Assembly: GCF_965229315.1 (NCBI RefSeq)
Contig: NZ_CBDDJA010000001.1
Coordinates: 310,001-374,000 of the forward strand
From: Pelomonas sp965229315
GTDB taxonomy: Bacteria; Pseudomonadota; Gammaproteobacteria; Burkholderiales; Burkholderiaceae_C
Direction of reading: 5' to 3'
DNA length: 64,000 nt
In this document: positions 25,187 through 32,889 of the stretch, in pieces
Numbering within the stretch: position 1 is the first letter of the stretch
Layout: every line of letters begins with the position of its first letter
Position numbers and translations under genes: made by a program
Notes under the pieces: generated by a model
The model's database searches: none
What the model was told of the DNA's origin: nothing
Seen by the model: only the letters and a program-made list of their open reading frames with translations

Positions 25187-26075
25187 CGGTCGCAAGTTCC
25201 TGCGTTGAATCGGTCGTCGTCATCCGGGCAAGACCCGGCACTTTCAACTGCCAAACCAGCCCGACGCGAGCCAGGCCGCGCAGCGCCCACCAGCCCGGGT
25301 CCCACTCGCCGGGCCGCACGCCCAGGCACGCCGAGCCGGGGTCGGCATGGTGATTGTTGTGCCAGCACTCGCCCATCGTGATCAGCGACAGCCAGGGGAG
25401 GTTGCGCCCCTGCACGGCCACGCCTGGCAGCTGCACGGGCTGGCGGCCGTGGTTGTGCGCGAAGTAGCCGATCAGCCAGTGCCCCAGCACGCAGGCCGAC
25501 ACGCGCGCGCAAAGGCCCCACCACACGAAGCCCCAGCCGCCCAGCGCCCACAAGGGCAGCGCCGTGAGCAGCACCTGCAGCATCCACGTGCGCTCCAGCA
25601 CGAGCAGCACCGCATCGCGCGACAAGCCGCGCGAATCGTCCAGCGGCGGCGGGTCAGCCAGCATCAGGTCGCAATGCATCTGCCACCAGCCGTCCTGCAG
25701 GAACGGCATGCCGTGGCGCAGGTAGGGGTGGCAGTCCGAACGGCGCTGGGCCAGGTCGCGCAGGTCGTGCTGGCGCTTGAGGCCCAGCGGGCCGGCCAGG
25801 CCCACCTGCACGCCCCACCACACCAGCACGACCTCCAGCCAGCGCGGGCAGCCAAAGCTGTTGTGGATGAGCTTGCGATGGCTGCCCAACGTGTGACCGA
25901 GCAGCAGCGTCAGCAGCGTGAGCCCGACGAACAGCGCGAAGGTCGCCATGCCCAATGTGGGGATGCCGCCCACGACGGCACCGAGCAACATGGCGGTCAG
26001 CCACAGCGACTTGACCGGCGCGTAACGCACACGCCCGGTCATCACATCGCCAAGCCGCGCGCCGGCCTCGTTCAT
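25161..26075 (-). CDS. Fatty-acid/acyl desaturase-like membrane di-iron protein
   Basis: A 304-residue integral-membrane protein of the fatty acid desaturase superfamily. His box 1 is H66RKLIH71. The third box HNNHH (239-243) is intact in GECWHNNHHADPGS. The second box, normally HRxHH, reads KRQHD (100-104) in GPLGLKRQHDLRDLAQRRSDCHPYLRHG. Extra histidines at 116, 121, 207 and 209 might complete the metal site. The reaction is likely introduction of a double bond or hydroxyl into an acyl chain, but activity is uncertain. The ATG overlaps the cytochrome c stop as ATGA, so the haem protein may be its electron donor (inference). Confidence 0.85.
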   Translation of the reverse strand: MNEAGARLGDVMTGRVRYAPVKSLWLTAMLLGAVVGGIPTLGMATFALFVGLTLLTLLLGHTLGSHRKLIHNSFGCPRWLEVVLVWWGVQVGLAGPLGLKRQHDLRDLAQRRSDCHPYLRHGMPFLQDGWWQMHCDLMLADPPPLDDSRGLSRDAVLLVLERTWMLQVLLTALPLWALGGWGFVWWGLCARVSACVLGHWLIGYFAHNHGRQPVQLPGVAVQGRNLPWLSLITMGECWHNNHHADPGSACLGVRPGEWDPGWWALRGLARVGLVWQLKVPGLARMTTTDSTQELATDERPAAIA

Positions 26076-26449
26076 GGCGCCGAGGCCGCCAGGTAGGCCA
26101 GCAGGTCCGCCACCTTGCGCTCGTTCATGCCCACGCCCCAGAAACGCATCTTGGTGCCGGGCACGACGGCGCCGGGGTCGCGCAGGAAGGCGGTGAGCGT
26201 GGCCTCGTTCCACACCAGGCCGGCGGCCTTCATGCCGGGGGAATAGGCATAGCCGGGCGACGTGCCGGCCTTGCGGCCCACCAGTGCATTGAGCTGCGGT
26301 CCGAAGCCGTGGCGGGCCGCCGGGCCCACGGCATGGCAGTTGGCGCAGGCGGTGAAGACCTTGCGGCCTGCCGACGCGTCGCCCGCAGCCGCCGCCAGCG
26401 GCGCGAGGCCGGCCAAGGCCAGGGCCAGCGCCAGGCCGCGCGGGCTCAT
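26072..26449 (-). CDS. Class I c-type cytochrome
   Basis: A 125-residue periplasmic monohaem cytochrome c. The signal peptide ends near residue 22 (LAAAAG). The haem motif is C35-A-N-C38-H39 in FTACANCHAVGP, and the likely axial Met is M101 in PGTKMRFWGVG. The fold resembles the small cytochrome c550/c2 group (FGPQLNALVGRKAGTSPGYAYSPGMK). It overlaps both neighbours by ATGA, so it is made together with the small upstream protein and the desaturase. Confidence 0.93.
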   Translation of the reverse strand: MSPRGLALALALAGLAPLAAAAGDASAGRKVFTACANCHAVGPAARHGFGPQLNALVGRKAGTSPGYAYSPGMKAAGLVWNEATLTAFLRDPGAVVPGTKMRFWGVGMNERKVADLLAYLAASAP

Positions 26450-26697
26450 GGCTCGGCCCCTGCGGCGGGCATCAGCTCGATCAGCTCCTTGGCGAACGCC
26501 AGCGCCTCCTCATGCGCCTCGAAGTGCATCTCGTTGTTCAGCTCCACCACCTCACCGTCCGGCCCCTTGTGCACCACCGACCAGCCGCCCGCGCCGCCGT
26601 CGATGGCGAGCACGCCGAACTGCCCGGGCTGGAGATCCCGGGCGCTGCCGCCGGTGACGACGATGTCGCGGCCGAGGTGGGAGTGGTAGCGTCGCAT
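26446..26697 (-). CDS. Small soluble protein heading the cytochrome c-desaturase operon
   Basis: An 83-residue protein starting MRRYHSHLGRDIVVTGGSARDLQPGQFGVLAIDGG and ending with an acidic helix (HEEALAFAKELIELMP). It has no signal peptide. I do not recognise a family with certainty. ATG codons at 26697 and 26706 and a GTG at 26712 are all possible; 26697 begins the charged, protein-like region. It is the first gene of the five-gene operon and overlaps the cytochrome c start by ATGA. It is divergent from the DUF427 gene, with only 26 bases between, so the promoters overlap. Confidence 0.7.
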   Translation of the reverse strand: MRRYHSHLGRDIVVTGGSARDLQPGQFGVLAIDGGAGGWSVVHKGPDGEVVELNNEMHFEAHEEALAFAKELIELMPAAGAEP

Positions 26698-26723
26698 CCA
26701 ACCCATTCTCACGGAGACGCGCG

Positions 26724-27005
26724 ATGAAAGCAGTCTGGAACGGCATCACCCTGGCCGAAAGCGACGACACGGTGGTCATCGAAGGCAACCACTACTTCCC
26801 GGCCGAATCGCTGAACACCCAGTACACGACGTTCAGCAACCACGTCAGCCGCTGCGCCTGGAAGGGCGAGGCGAAGTACCTGAGCCTGCTGGTGAACGGC
26901 GAGATGAACACGGACGCCGTCTGGTACTACCCAGACCCGCTGCCCGCGGCCGCCGAGATCAAGGGCCGCTACGCGTTCTGGAAGGGCGTGAAGGTCACCG
27001 ACTGA
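26724..27005 (+). CDS. DUF427 domain protein
   Basis: A 93-residue single-domain protein of the DUF427 family. Its signature is MKAVWNGITLAESDDTVVIEGNHYFPAESL followed by CAWKGEAKYLSLLVNGE and VWYYPDPLPAAAEIKGRYAFWKGVKV. The family has a small beta-barrel fold with a conserved Trp/Tyr/Cys pocket and unknown function. GGAG-like sequence (ACGGAGACGC) precedes the ATG. The stop codon abuts the mltA stop on the other strand with no spacer. Confidence 0.92.
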   Translation: MKAVWNGITLAESDDTVVIEGNHYFPAESLNTQYTTFSNHVSRCAWKGEAKYLSLLVNGEMNTDAVWYYPDPLPAAAEIKGRYAFWKGVKVTD

Positions 27006-28109
27006 TCAGGGCGTGAGGCCCTGCGGCAGCAGCGCCCACAGCCGCAGCGGCTGCTTCGTGCGGCCGGCCAGCTGGGCGGCCTCGTCGCCCCAGCCCCAGA
27101 AGAAATCGGCCCGCACGGCGCCCTGGATGGCGCTGCCGGTGTCCTGCGCCAGCACCAGTCGGCGCATGGGCGTCGTGGACCACGGCTGCGTGCTGTCCAG
27201 CCACAGCAGCGTGCCCAGCGCGACATGCGTGCGGTCGACGGCGACGGAGCGGCCGGGCGTCAGCGGCACGCCTTGCGCGCCCCTCGGGCCGGTGGCCGCA
27301 TCGGGCAGCGCCTCCTCGCGGAAGTAGACGACGCGCGGGTTGACGGCCAGCGCGTCGCGCACGCGGCCCGGGTTGCGGCGCGCCCAGTCGCGCAGGCCGG
27401 CCAGGCTCGCGTCGCGCACCTCGCCGCGGTCCAGCAAGGCCTTGGCGACGGACTCGAAGGGCTGGTCGTTGTGGCCGGCGAAGGCCACGCGGCTGAGGCG
27501 CTCGGCGCCGTTCGCGTCGCGCGTGACGAGGCGGCCCGAACCCTGGATCTGCAGTTGCAGCAGCGCGAACGGGTCGTCCACGTAGGCCAGTTCCAGCGCG
27601 GCGAAGCCCGGGTGGGCCTCGATGTCGCGTCGCGGCGTACGCCGCATCTGCGGGTCGGCCGGCAGCGCATGCAGCGGCCACTGGAACGCGCCCTGGCGCG
27701 TGCGGCTGGCGACGAGCTGGGGCTCGAAATAGCCGGTCAGCAGCCCGGTCGTGCCGCCAACCGCGTCATTCAGTTGCCAGGGGCGCAGGTGCTTCATGAG
27801 GAACAGCGTGGCGTCCAGCGCATCGGCGGGCGACTGCAGCGCCGCGCGGGCGCAGAACTCGGCCCAGCCCGGCGCGGGCCGCTGGCAGTTGCCCAGCAGC
27901 GCCGGCCAGGCGGCCAGCAGGTCGTCGCTGCCCCAGCCAGGCAGGTCCTTCCAGTCCGCGGCGACCCAGCGCGCGGCCGGCCGGGGTGCGGCGGGCACCA
28001 CCGGTGCGGCGCCGACCGGGGGCGGCAGCGGCGGCCGAGCCGGTGGCGTGGAGCAGGCGGCCAGGCTTCCTAGAATCGCCGCCAGTCCCCCACGCGCCCA
28101 CCACCCCAT
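27006..28109 (-). CDS. mltA: Membrane-bound lytic murein transglycosylase A
   Basis: A 367-residue outer-membrane lipoprotein that cleaves peptidoglycan glycan strands to 1,6-anhydromuropeptides. The lipobox cysteine is C19 (GSLAAC). The family core includes GLLTGYFEPQLVASRTRQG, QWPLHALP, LLQLQIQGSGRLV, VNPRVVYFRE, GVPLTPGRSVAVD and a 3D-domain block LVLAQDTGSAIQGAVRADFFWGWGDEAAQLAGR with the catalytic Asp. ATG 28109 begins exactly at the lipoprotein signal. That ATG lies within the same CATG as the start of a divergent 35-residue gene, so each gene's ribosome site sits inside the other's coding sequence. Confidence 0.92.
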   Translation of the reverse strand: MGWWARGGLAAILGSLAACSTPPARPPLPPPVGAAPVVPAAPRPAARWVAADWKDLPGWGSDDLLAAWPALLGNCQRPAPGWAEFCARAALQSPADALDATLFLMKHLRPWQLNDAVGGTTGLLTGYFEPQLVASRTRQGAFQWPLHALPADPQMRRTPRRDIEAHPGFAALELAYVDDPFALLQLQIQGSGRLVTRDANGAERLSRVAFAGHNDQPFESVAKALLDRGEVRDASLAGLRDWARRNPGRVRDALAVNPRVVYFREEALPDAATGPRGAQGVPLTPGRSVAVDRTHVALGTLLWLDSTQPWSTTPMRRLVLAQDTGSAIQGAVRADFFWGWGDEAAQLAGRTKQPLRLWALLPQGLTP

Positions 28110-28215
28110 GCTGCTGCTCATCCTCGAAGCCCTCGGCGCGCTGCTGATCTTCGTCTTCATCATCTGGTGGACCATGTTCTCGGGCCGCAACAAGGGCGAG
28201 CGCCGGGACGATTAG
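28108..28215 (+). CDS. 35-residue single-helix membrane peptide
   Basis: A tiny membrane protein: MLLLILEALGALLIFVFIIWW forms one transmembrane helix, followed by a polar, charged tail (TMFSGRNKGERRDD). It is too short for routine gene calling. Support comes from the clean helix-plus-charged-tail design, a TAGAAT promoter-like box at 28071-28076, and my recollection that similar 35-40-residue peptides occur in other Burkholderiales (not checked). No Shine-Dalgarno is visible. It starts in the CATG shared with mltA on the opposite strand and ends 7 bases before the gcr-type gene stop. A regulatory or assembly-factor role for a membrane complex is a guess. Confidence 0.6.
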   Translation: MLLLILEALGALLIFVFIIWWTMFSGRNKGERRDD

Positions 28216-28222
28216 CCCGCCG

Positions 28223-30199
28223 TCAGGGCGTCCACTCGCGCGGCGGCACGAGGAAGCTCATCGGCTCGCGGCGCAGCCGCTCGCGCACGGCGGCGTACAC
28301 GCGCTTGCGGTCGGCCAGCTTGATGCCGCGCGAGCGCAGCGCCACCTTGAAGGCGCACAGGAAGCTGACGCCGACGTTGAGCATGCCGATGCCGGCGATG
28401 CAGAGCACGCAGGACCAGAACGCCCAGGTCGCCATGACGCCGAAGCCCAGCGCGCCCACGGCCGCGGCGAGCTGGCCGGTGGACAGCGTCACGTGGCGCA
28501 CCTCCAGCGGCAGGCCCACGAAGCCCAGCAGCGGCGGCACCAGGCCGAGCATCAGGCCCAGGCTGGTGTTGGCGGCGAGGCCGGAGATGTTGTCGCGCCA
28601 CCAGCGCGACCAGCGCTGCGCGCGCGACTGGCCCAGCGTCGCGACGATGCGCGGGTTCCAGGCGATGGCGCTGTCCAGGCGGTGGAACACGAACCAGTTC
28701 TCCACCCAGCCGGCGATCAGGCTGGACGCGAACAGCAGCGTGCCCGTGAAGGCCGCGAACAGCAGCGACGGGCCGAACAGGCTCAGCGAGTGCAGCACGT
28801 GGTGCGCGTCTTGCGCGCCCACCAGCGGCGCGCCGAATGCGGCCCAGCACAGCAGCTGCACCGCCAGCACCAGCGGCGCGGCGAGCGCGAGGTTGCCGAT
28901 GATGCCGGCGGCCTGGGACCGCACGAGGTTCGCCACCTCGTCGACGAAATCGCGCAGGCCGTCGTCGCGCTCGATGTGGCGCAGCTTCTCGGCCATGGCC
29001 GGCGCCGTCATGGCGGGCTGCTTGGTGGCCACCGTCCAGTGCAGCAGGTGGATGAGCACGAAGCTGGCCGCGTAGTTCACGCCGGCCCAGAAGCCGCCCC
29101 AGAACGCGGTGAAGCCCACCAGCGCGATCATGAACTTGAGGAACGTGGTGCCCGCGATGACGGCGCCGCCACCGGCTGCGCGGCGCAACATGTCGCGGTA
29201 TTCCTCGCGACTGCGGGTGATGTAGTGCTCGCCGGTCTCCGCGCTGCGCTCGGCCACCTTGCGCGCCAGCAGCGAGTAGTGGCGCGCGAACAGCGTGCGC
29301 AGGCTGCGCCGCTCGTGCACGACGCGCACCAGGCCGGCCACCAGGCGCAGCAGCTCGCGCTGCGGCTCGGGCGACAGCAGGCAGCCCATCAGCGTCTCGA
29401 TGCGCTTGAGCCGCGCGGTGAGCTGCTCCACCGAGAACATCAGGTCCACCGACACGCCATGCGCCTCCAGGTGGTCGGGCACGGTCTGCGCGGCGGCGCG
29501 GCAGCGCTCCAGCAGCGCATGCAGGTACTGCGTGGCCGGCACCAGCGCCGCGCCGTCGCGGGCGGCCAGTGCACGCTCGACGGCCTCCCAGACCGTGGGC
29601 AACTGGTGGAAGGGCTTGCCCTGCAGCAGCGACTCGTCCATGCGCACGCGCAGCGGCCCGGCCAGCCCCGCGGCATGCACGCTGCTGACGAGGACGGTGA
29701 TCGCGGCCTGCATCTCCACGCGCCAGCCCTCGTCGGGTGCCGCGGCGAACAGCAGCCGCAGGCGGCCCAGCAGCTCGTCGTCGATGGCGGCGATCCAGTC
29801 CTCGTCGTTCTCGTCGCCGAACAGCAGCTCGAACAGCGCGGCCAAGTCGCGGGTGTCGGCCGTGGCCGGCAGCAGGCGGCGGCGCAGGCGCCCGAGGAAC
29901 TCATGCCACAGCGCCATGCGCGGCGCAAAGCCCACCTCGGCGAACAGCGCGACCGCATCGACGTCGTTCCACACGCCGGCGATGACGTCCGCGAAGGCGC
30001 GCGCATGATCCGGGTGGCGCTCCAGCACGTTGAGCAGGTGCTTGAGGCGCACGACCGGCAGCGGCCGGCTCGACGCCTCGTCGCGCGGCGCGTGGCGCAG
30101 CCATTCGAGCAGGCGCACCAGCCAGAGGTTGCGCTCCGCCAGCACCGCCTGCGGATCGGCCGCGTTCAGCAGCGCGGTGAGGTCCCAGCGTCGATTCAT
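28223..30199 (-). CDS. Gcr-type 'site-specific recombinase' family membrane protein
   Basis: A 658-residue protein of the family annotated as site-specific recombinase (Neisseria gcr). The N-terminal half (1-330) is helical and soluble. The C-terminal half has at least six hydrophobic helices (GTTFLKFMIALVGFTAFWGGFWAGVNYA, GNLALAAPLVLAVQLLCWAAF, LLFAAFTGTLLFASSLIAGWVENWFVFHRL, TSLGLMLGLVPPLLGFVGL, MATWAFWSCVLCIAGIGML). I see no tyrosine- or serine-recombinase catalytic set. The family name looks misleading, and a membrane role is more likely. Start ATG 30199; a TTG one codon earlier is unlikely. It follows apaG on the same strand with 36 bases between. Confidence 0.85.
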   Translation of the reverse strand: MNRRWDLTALLNAADPQAVLAERNLWLVRLLEWLRHAPRDEASSRPLPVVRLKHLLNVLERHPDHARAFADVIAGVWNDVDAVALFAEVGFAPRMALWHEFLGRLRRRLLPATADTRDLAALFELLFGDENDEDWIAAIDDELLGRLRLLFAAAPDEGWRVEMQAAITVLVSSVHAAGLAGPLRVRMDESLLQGKPFHQLPTVWEAVERALAARDGAALVPATQYLHALLERCRAAAQTVPDHLEAHGVSVDLMFSVEQLTARLKRIETLMGCLLSPEPQRELLRLVAGLVRVVHERRSLRTLFARHYSLLARKVAERSAETGEHYITRSREEYRDMLRRAAGGGAVIAGTTFLKFMIALVGFTAFWGGFWAGVNYAASFVLIHLLHWTVATKQPAMTAPAMAEKLRHIERDDGLRDFVDEVANLVRSQAAGIIGNLALAAPLVLAVQLLCWAAFGAPLVGAQDAHHVLHSLSLFGPSLLFAAFTGTLLFASSLIAGWVENWFVFHRLDSAIAWNPRIVATLGQSRAQRWSRWWRDNISGLAANTSLGLMLGLVPPLLGFVGLPLEVRHVTLSTGQLAAAVGALGFGVMATWAFWSCVLCIAGIGMLNVGVSFLCAFKVALRSRGIKLADRKRVYAAVRERLRREPMSFLVPPREWTP

Positions 30200-30235
30200 C
30201 AATTCAGGCGTCCGCCGTGGCTTGGACGAGGGGCT

Positions 30236-30610
30236 TCAATGCAGACTGGCGCTGTCCGCGAGCAGGAACTCGGCGACCTCGCTGTAGAAGACCTCGCACG
30301 CGTCGGTCGCGCACAGGAAGCGCCCGCGCATCGTGCCCTGCGGCGTGCCGATCTGGGCCCAGGAGCTGTACTGGAAGCTCTGGCCGGGCGCCAGCACGGG
30401 CTGGTGGCCCACGACGGCCAGGCCGTCCACGACCTGCGTCTGGCCGCGCGCGTCGGTGATCTCCCAGTGCCGGCCGATGAGCTGGGCCAGCACGTCGCCG
30501 GTGTTCTCGATGGTGATGGTGTAGCTGTAGGCATACAAGCCCTGCTCGAGGTGGGTCTGCTCGGGCAGGGTCTGCACCACGGCGCTGCAGGTGAAACGTG
30601 GGTTGGCCAT
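30236..30610 (-). CDS. apaG: ApaG domain protein
   Basis: A 124-residue protein with a fibronectin-III-like beta-sandwich fold. The family pattern is clear: YAYSYTITIENTGDVLAQLIGRHWEITDARGQ, VVGHQPVLAPGQSFQYSSWAQIGTPQGTMRGRF. ApaG has been linked to Co2+ resistance and Mg2+ efflux in enterobacteria, while the molecular function is unsettled. Its position beside mltA and rpe is the usual Burkholderiales context. The start ATG at 30610 lies in a divergent region with the binding-protein gene. Confidence 0.93.
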   Translation of the reverse strand: MANPRFTCSAVVQTLPEQTHLEQGLYAYSYTITIENTGDVLAQLIGRHWEITDARGQTQVVDGLAVVGHQPVLAPGQSFQYSSWAQIGTPQGTMRGRFLCATDACEVFYSEVAEFLLADSASLH

Positions 30611-30711
30611 GCCGCCATTGTCGGGCCAAGCGCCTGCATGACGGCCGGCACTTGCCCGGCGGCCGGCGGCGGCTATGCTGGCCGGATGATCGTCAGGTTG
30701 CGGGATTTCAA

Positions 30712-31458
30712 GTGCTGCGCTGGCTCTGCCTGCTGAGCGCGCTGCTGAGCCCGGCGGCGCCGGCCCAGGAGGTGCAACTGCGGACGGTCCAGCAGAGCGG
30801 ATCGACGGTGAAGTACGACCCTGACGGCGGCACGCAGCGGCCGGGCCTGTGCATGGAGATCCTGCATGCCGTCGAACGCGCCGACCCGGGCGTGCACTTC
30901 ACGGGGCTGGCACAGCACGTGCCGCTCAAGCGCGTCGAGCGGCTGCTGGCCGACGGCCTGGCGGACGCCGTCTTCTGCCTGCTGAAGTCGCCTGAACGCG
31001 AAAAACAGTGGCGTTATGTGCCGGTGCCGCTGTACCTGATCCGCCATGTCATCGTGCAGCGCGTCGACGACCCGCGCCAGTTCGACAGCCTGGGCGAGCT
31101 GACCGCGCTGAGCCGGCAACGCCCCGTGCTCGTCACGCGCGGCACGGCGCTGGCGCGGCAACTGCAGGGAGCGCAGGTGCACATCGCCGAGGTCAGCTCC
31201 GAACGCGAGGCGCTGCAGATGCTGGCGCTGGGACGCGCCGACGTGATCTACGGGCAGGACATCAACCTGCAGCGCCACATCACGGACAGCAAGATGGGCG
31301 ACAAGGTGAAGCTGGGTCGCACCGTCTTCCAGGAGGAGGCGCAATACCTGGCGATACGCGCCGACCTGCCGGTCGCCCAGGAAGAACGCCTCACGCAGGC
31401 GCTGCGCAAGCTGGAGCGCGACGGCACGCTGCGCCAGCTGGCCGACAAATACCGCTGA
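30712..31458 (+). CDS. Periplasmic solute-binding protein-like (SBP family 3)
   Basis: A 248-residue exported protein: a signal peptide (LRWLCLLSALLSPAAPAQ) then a two-lobe SBP_bac_3-like domain (RPGLCMEILHAVERADPGVHF, GLADAVFCLLKSPEREKQWRYVPVPLYLIRHVIV, LVTRGTALARQLQG, ALGRADVIYGQDINLQRHI). No permease genes are nearby, so it may be a sensor or orphan binding protein. The start is a GTG at 30712. An ATG at 30686 preceded by TATGCT is out of frame and gives a 16-codon peptide overlapping the GTG, so the true start arrangement is uncertain. Confidence 0.78.
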   Translation: MLRWLCLLSALLSPAAPAQEVQLRTVQQSGSTVKYDPDGGTQRPGLCMEILHAVERADPGVHFTGLAQHVPLKRVERLLADGLADAVFCLLKSPEREKQWRYVPVPLYLIRHVIVQRVDDPRQFDSLGELTALSRQRPVLVTRGTALARQLQGAQVHIAEVSSEREALQMLALGRADVIYGQDINLQRHITDSKMGDKVKLGRTVFQEEAQYLAIRADLPVAQEERLTQALRKLERDGTLRQLADKYR

Positions 31459-31537
31459 ACCCGCCCGCACCCCGCGCCTGCTGACACGACCGGGCGCGGA
31501 CGCACCGACACTCGCCACCCTCGCACGCATCGCCACC

Positions 31538-32164
31538 ATGTCGACAGGCCCACGACCTCTCTTCCTGCCGCCCGACGGCCGCCCCCGCTGCGCCTGGTGC
31601 GCGGCCGCGGCCGGTGACGACGCCTACCTGCGCTACCACGACGAGGAATGGGGCCGGCCAGTGGCCGACGACTTTCGCCTCTTCGAGAAGCTGTGCCTGG
31701 AAGGCTTCCAGAGCGGGCTGTCGTGGCGCACCATCCTGAACAAGCGCGAGGCTTTCCGCCAGGCCTTCGCGGGCTTTGACTACCACCAGGTCGCGCGCTT
31801 CGGCGAGGCCGACGTGCAGCGACTGCTGGCGGATGCCGGCATCGTGCGCCACCGCGGCAAGATCGAGGCGGCCATCCACAATGCGGGCCGCTGCGTGGAA
31901 CTGGTGGCCGAGACGGGGTCGCTGGCCGCTTACCTGTGGCGCTTCGAGCCGCCAAAGAACTCGGTGGCGCACAACCTGGCCACGTCGCCGGCCTCCGAGG
32001 CGTTGTCCAAGGACCTGAAGCAGCGCGGCTGGAAGTTCGTCGGCCCGACCACGATGCATGCGCTGATCCAGGCCATGGGCCTCATCAACGACCACCAGCC
32101 CGGCTGCCACCACTGGGCTGTGGCGCAGCAGGCGCGCGACAGCTTCAAGCGGCCCGGTGGCTGA
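31538..32164 (+). CDS. tag: DNA-3-methyladenine glycosylase I
   Basis: A 208-residue base-excision repair enzyme that removes 3-methyladenine from DNA. The zinc ligands of the family are seen at C18 and H34 (RCAWCAAAAGDDAYLRYHDEEWG) and near the C-terminus in INDHQPGCHHW. The helical core includes LFEKLCLEGFQSGLSWRTILNKREAFRQAF and the AGIVRHRGKIEAAIHNA segment. It has an N-terminal extension of about 14 residues compared with E. coli. It is upstream of rpe, 25 bases away. Confidence 0.94.
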   Translation: MSTGPRPLFLPPDGRPRCAWCAAAAGDDAYLRYHDEEWGRPVADDFRLFEKLCLEGFQSGLSWRTILNKREAFRQAFAGFDYHQVARFGEADVQRLLADAGIVRHRGKIEAAIHNAGRCVELVAETGSLAAYLWRFEPPKNSVAHNLATSPASEALSKDLKQRGWKFVGPTTMHALIQAMGLINDHQPGCHHWAVAQQARDSFKRPGG

Positions 32165-32175
32165 CCCCCGGCTCC

Positions 32176-32181
32176 TAGAAT
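32176..32181 (+). promoter_or_regulatory. -10-like box TAGAAT directly before rpe
   Basis: TAGAAT lies 8 GC-only bases before the rpe ATG, and no Shine-Dalgarno is present. If used as a -10, transcription would begin at or within a few bases of the start codon, giving a leaderless mRNA. The -35 is not recognisable. Confidence 0.5.
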
Positions 32182-32189
32182 CCCGGGCC

Positions 32190-32888
32190 ATGGCCGCCCC
32201 TCACTACCGCATCGCCCCCAGCCTCCTGTCCGCCGATTTCGCCCGCCTGGGCGACGAGGTGAAGACCGTGCTGGCCGCTGGCGCCGACTGGATCCACTTC
32301 GACGTGATGGACAACCATTACGTGCCCAACCTGACCTTCGGGCCCATGGTCTGCGAGGCGCTGCGCAAGCACGCCGTGAAGCCCGACGGCACGCCGGCCG
32401 TCATCGACGTGCACCTGATGGTGCAGCCGGTGGATGCGCTGGCGCAGGCCTTCTGCCGCGCGGGCGCCGACCTGGTGAGCTTCCACCCCGAGGCCAGCGC
32501 GCACGTGGACCGCACGCTGCAGCTCATCAAGGCCGAGGGCAAGCAGGCCGGGCTGGTCTTCAACCCGGCCACGTCGCTGGACGTGCTGGAATGGGTCATC
32601 GACAAGGTGGACCTGGTGCTCGTGATGAGCGTGAACCCCGGCTTCGGCGGCCAGAGCTTCATCCCCAGCGCGCTGAGGAAGCTGCGCCAGGCGCGCGAGA
32701 TCATCGACAGCCACCAGCGCGAGACGGGCCGCGCCATACGCCTGGAGATCGACGGCGGCGTGAAGGTCGACAACATCCGCCAGATCGCCGACGCGGGTGC
32801 GGACACCTTCGTGGCCGGCTCGGCCATCTTCGGCCAGCCCGACTATCGCCAGGTCATCGACGCCATGCGCCAGCAACTGGCGGCCTGA
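32190..32888 (+). CDS. rpe: Ribulose-phosphate 3-epimerase
   Basis: A 232-residue TIM-barrel enzyme that interconverts ribulose 5-phosphate and xylulose 5-phosphate in the pentose phosphate pathway and Calvin cycle. Motifs are IAPSLLSADFARLGDEV, the metal and acid/base residues in WIHFDVMDNHYVPNLTFGP and VIDVHLMVQPVD, the flexible loop MSVNPGFGGQSFIP and the phosphate site LEIDGGVKVDNI with FVAGSAIFG. In many Burkholderiales rpe sits next to gph and trpE; here 6.8 kb separates rpe from gph. Confidence 0.97.
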   Translation: MAAPHYRIAPSLLSADFARLGDEVKTVLAAGADWIHFDVMDNHYVPNLTFGPMVCEALRKHAVKPDGTPAVIDVHLMVQPVDALAQAFCRAGADLVSFHPEASAHVDRTLQLIKAEGKQAGLVFNPATSLDVLEWVIDKVDLVLVMSVNPGFGGQSFIPSALRKLRQAREIIDSHQRETGRAIRLEIDGGVKVDNIRQIADAGADTFVAGSAIFGQPDYRQVIDAMRQQLAA

Positions 32889-32889
32889 C

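Noticed and set aside
28223..30199. Mobile element suggested by a recombinase-family gene
   Set aside because: No inverted repeats, target duplications, integrase motifs or att sites are present, and the protein is mainly membrane-spanning.
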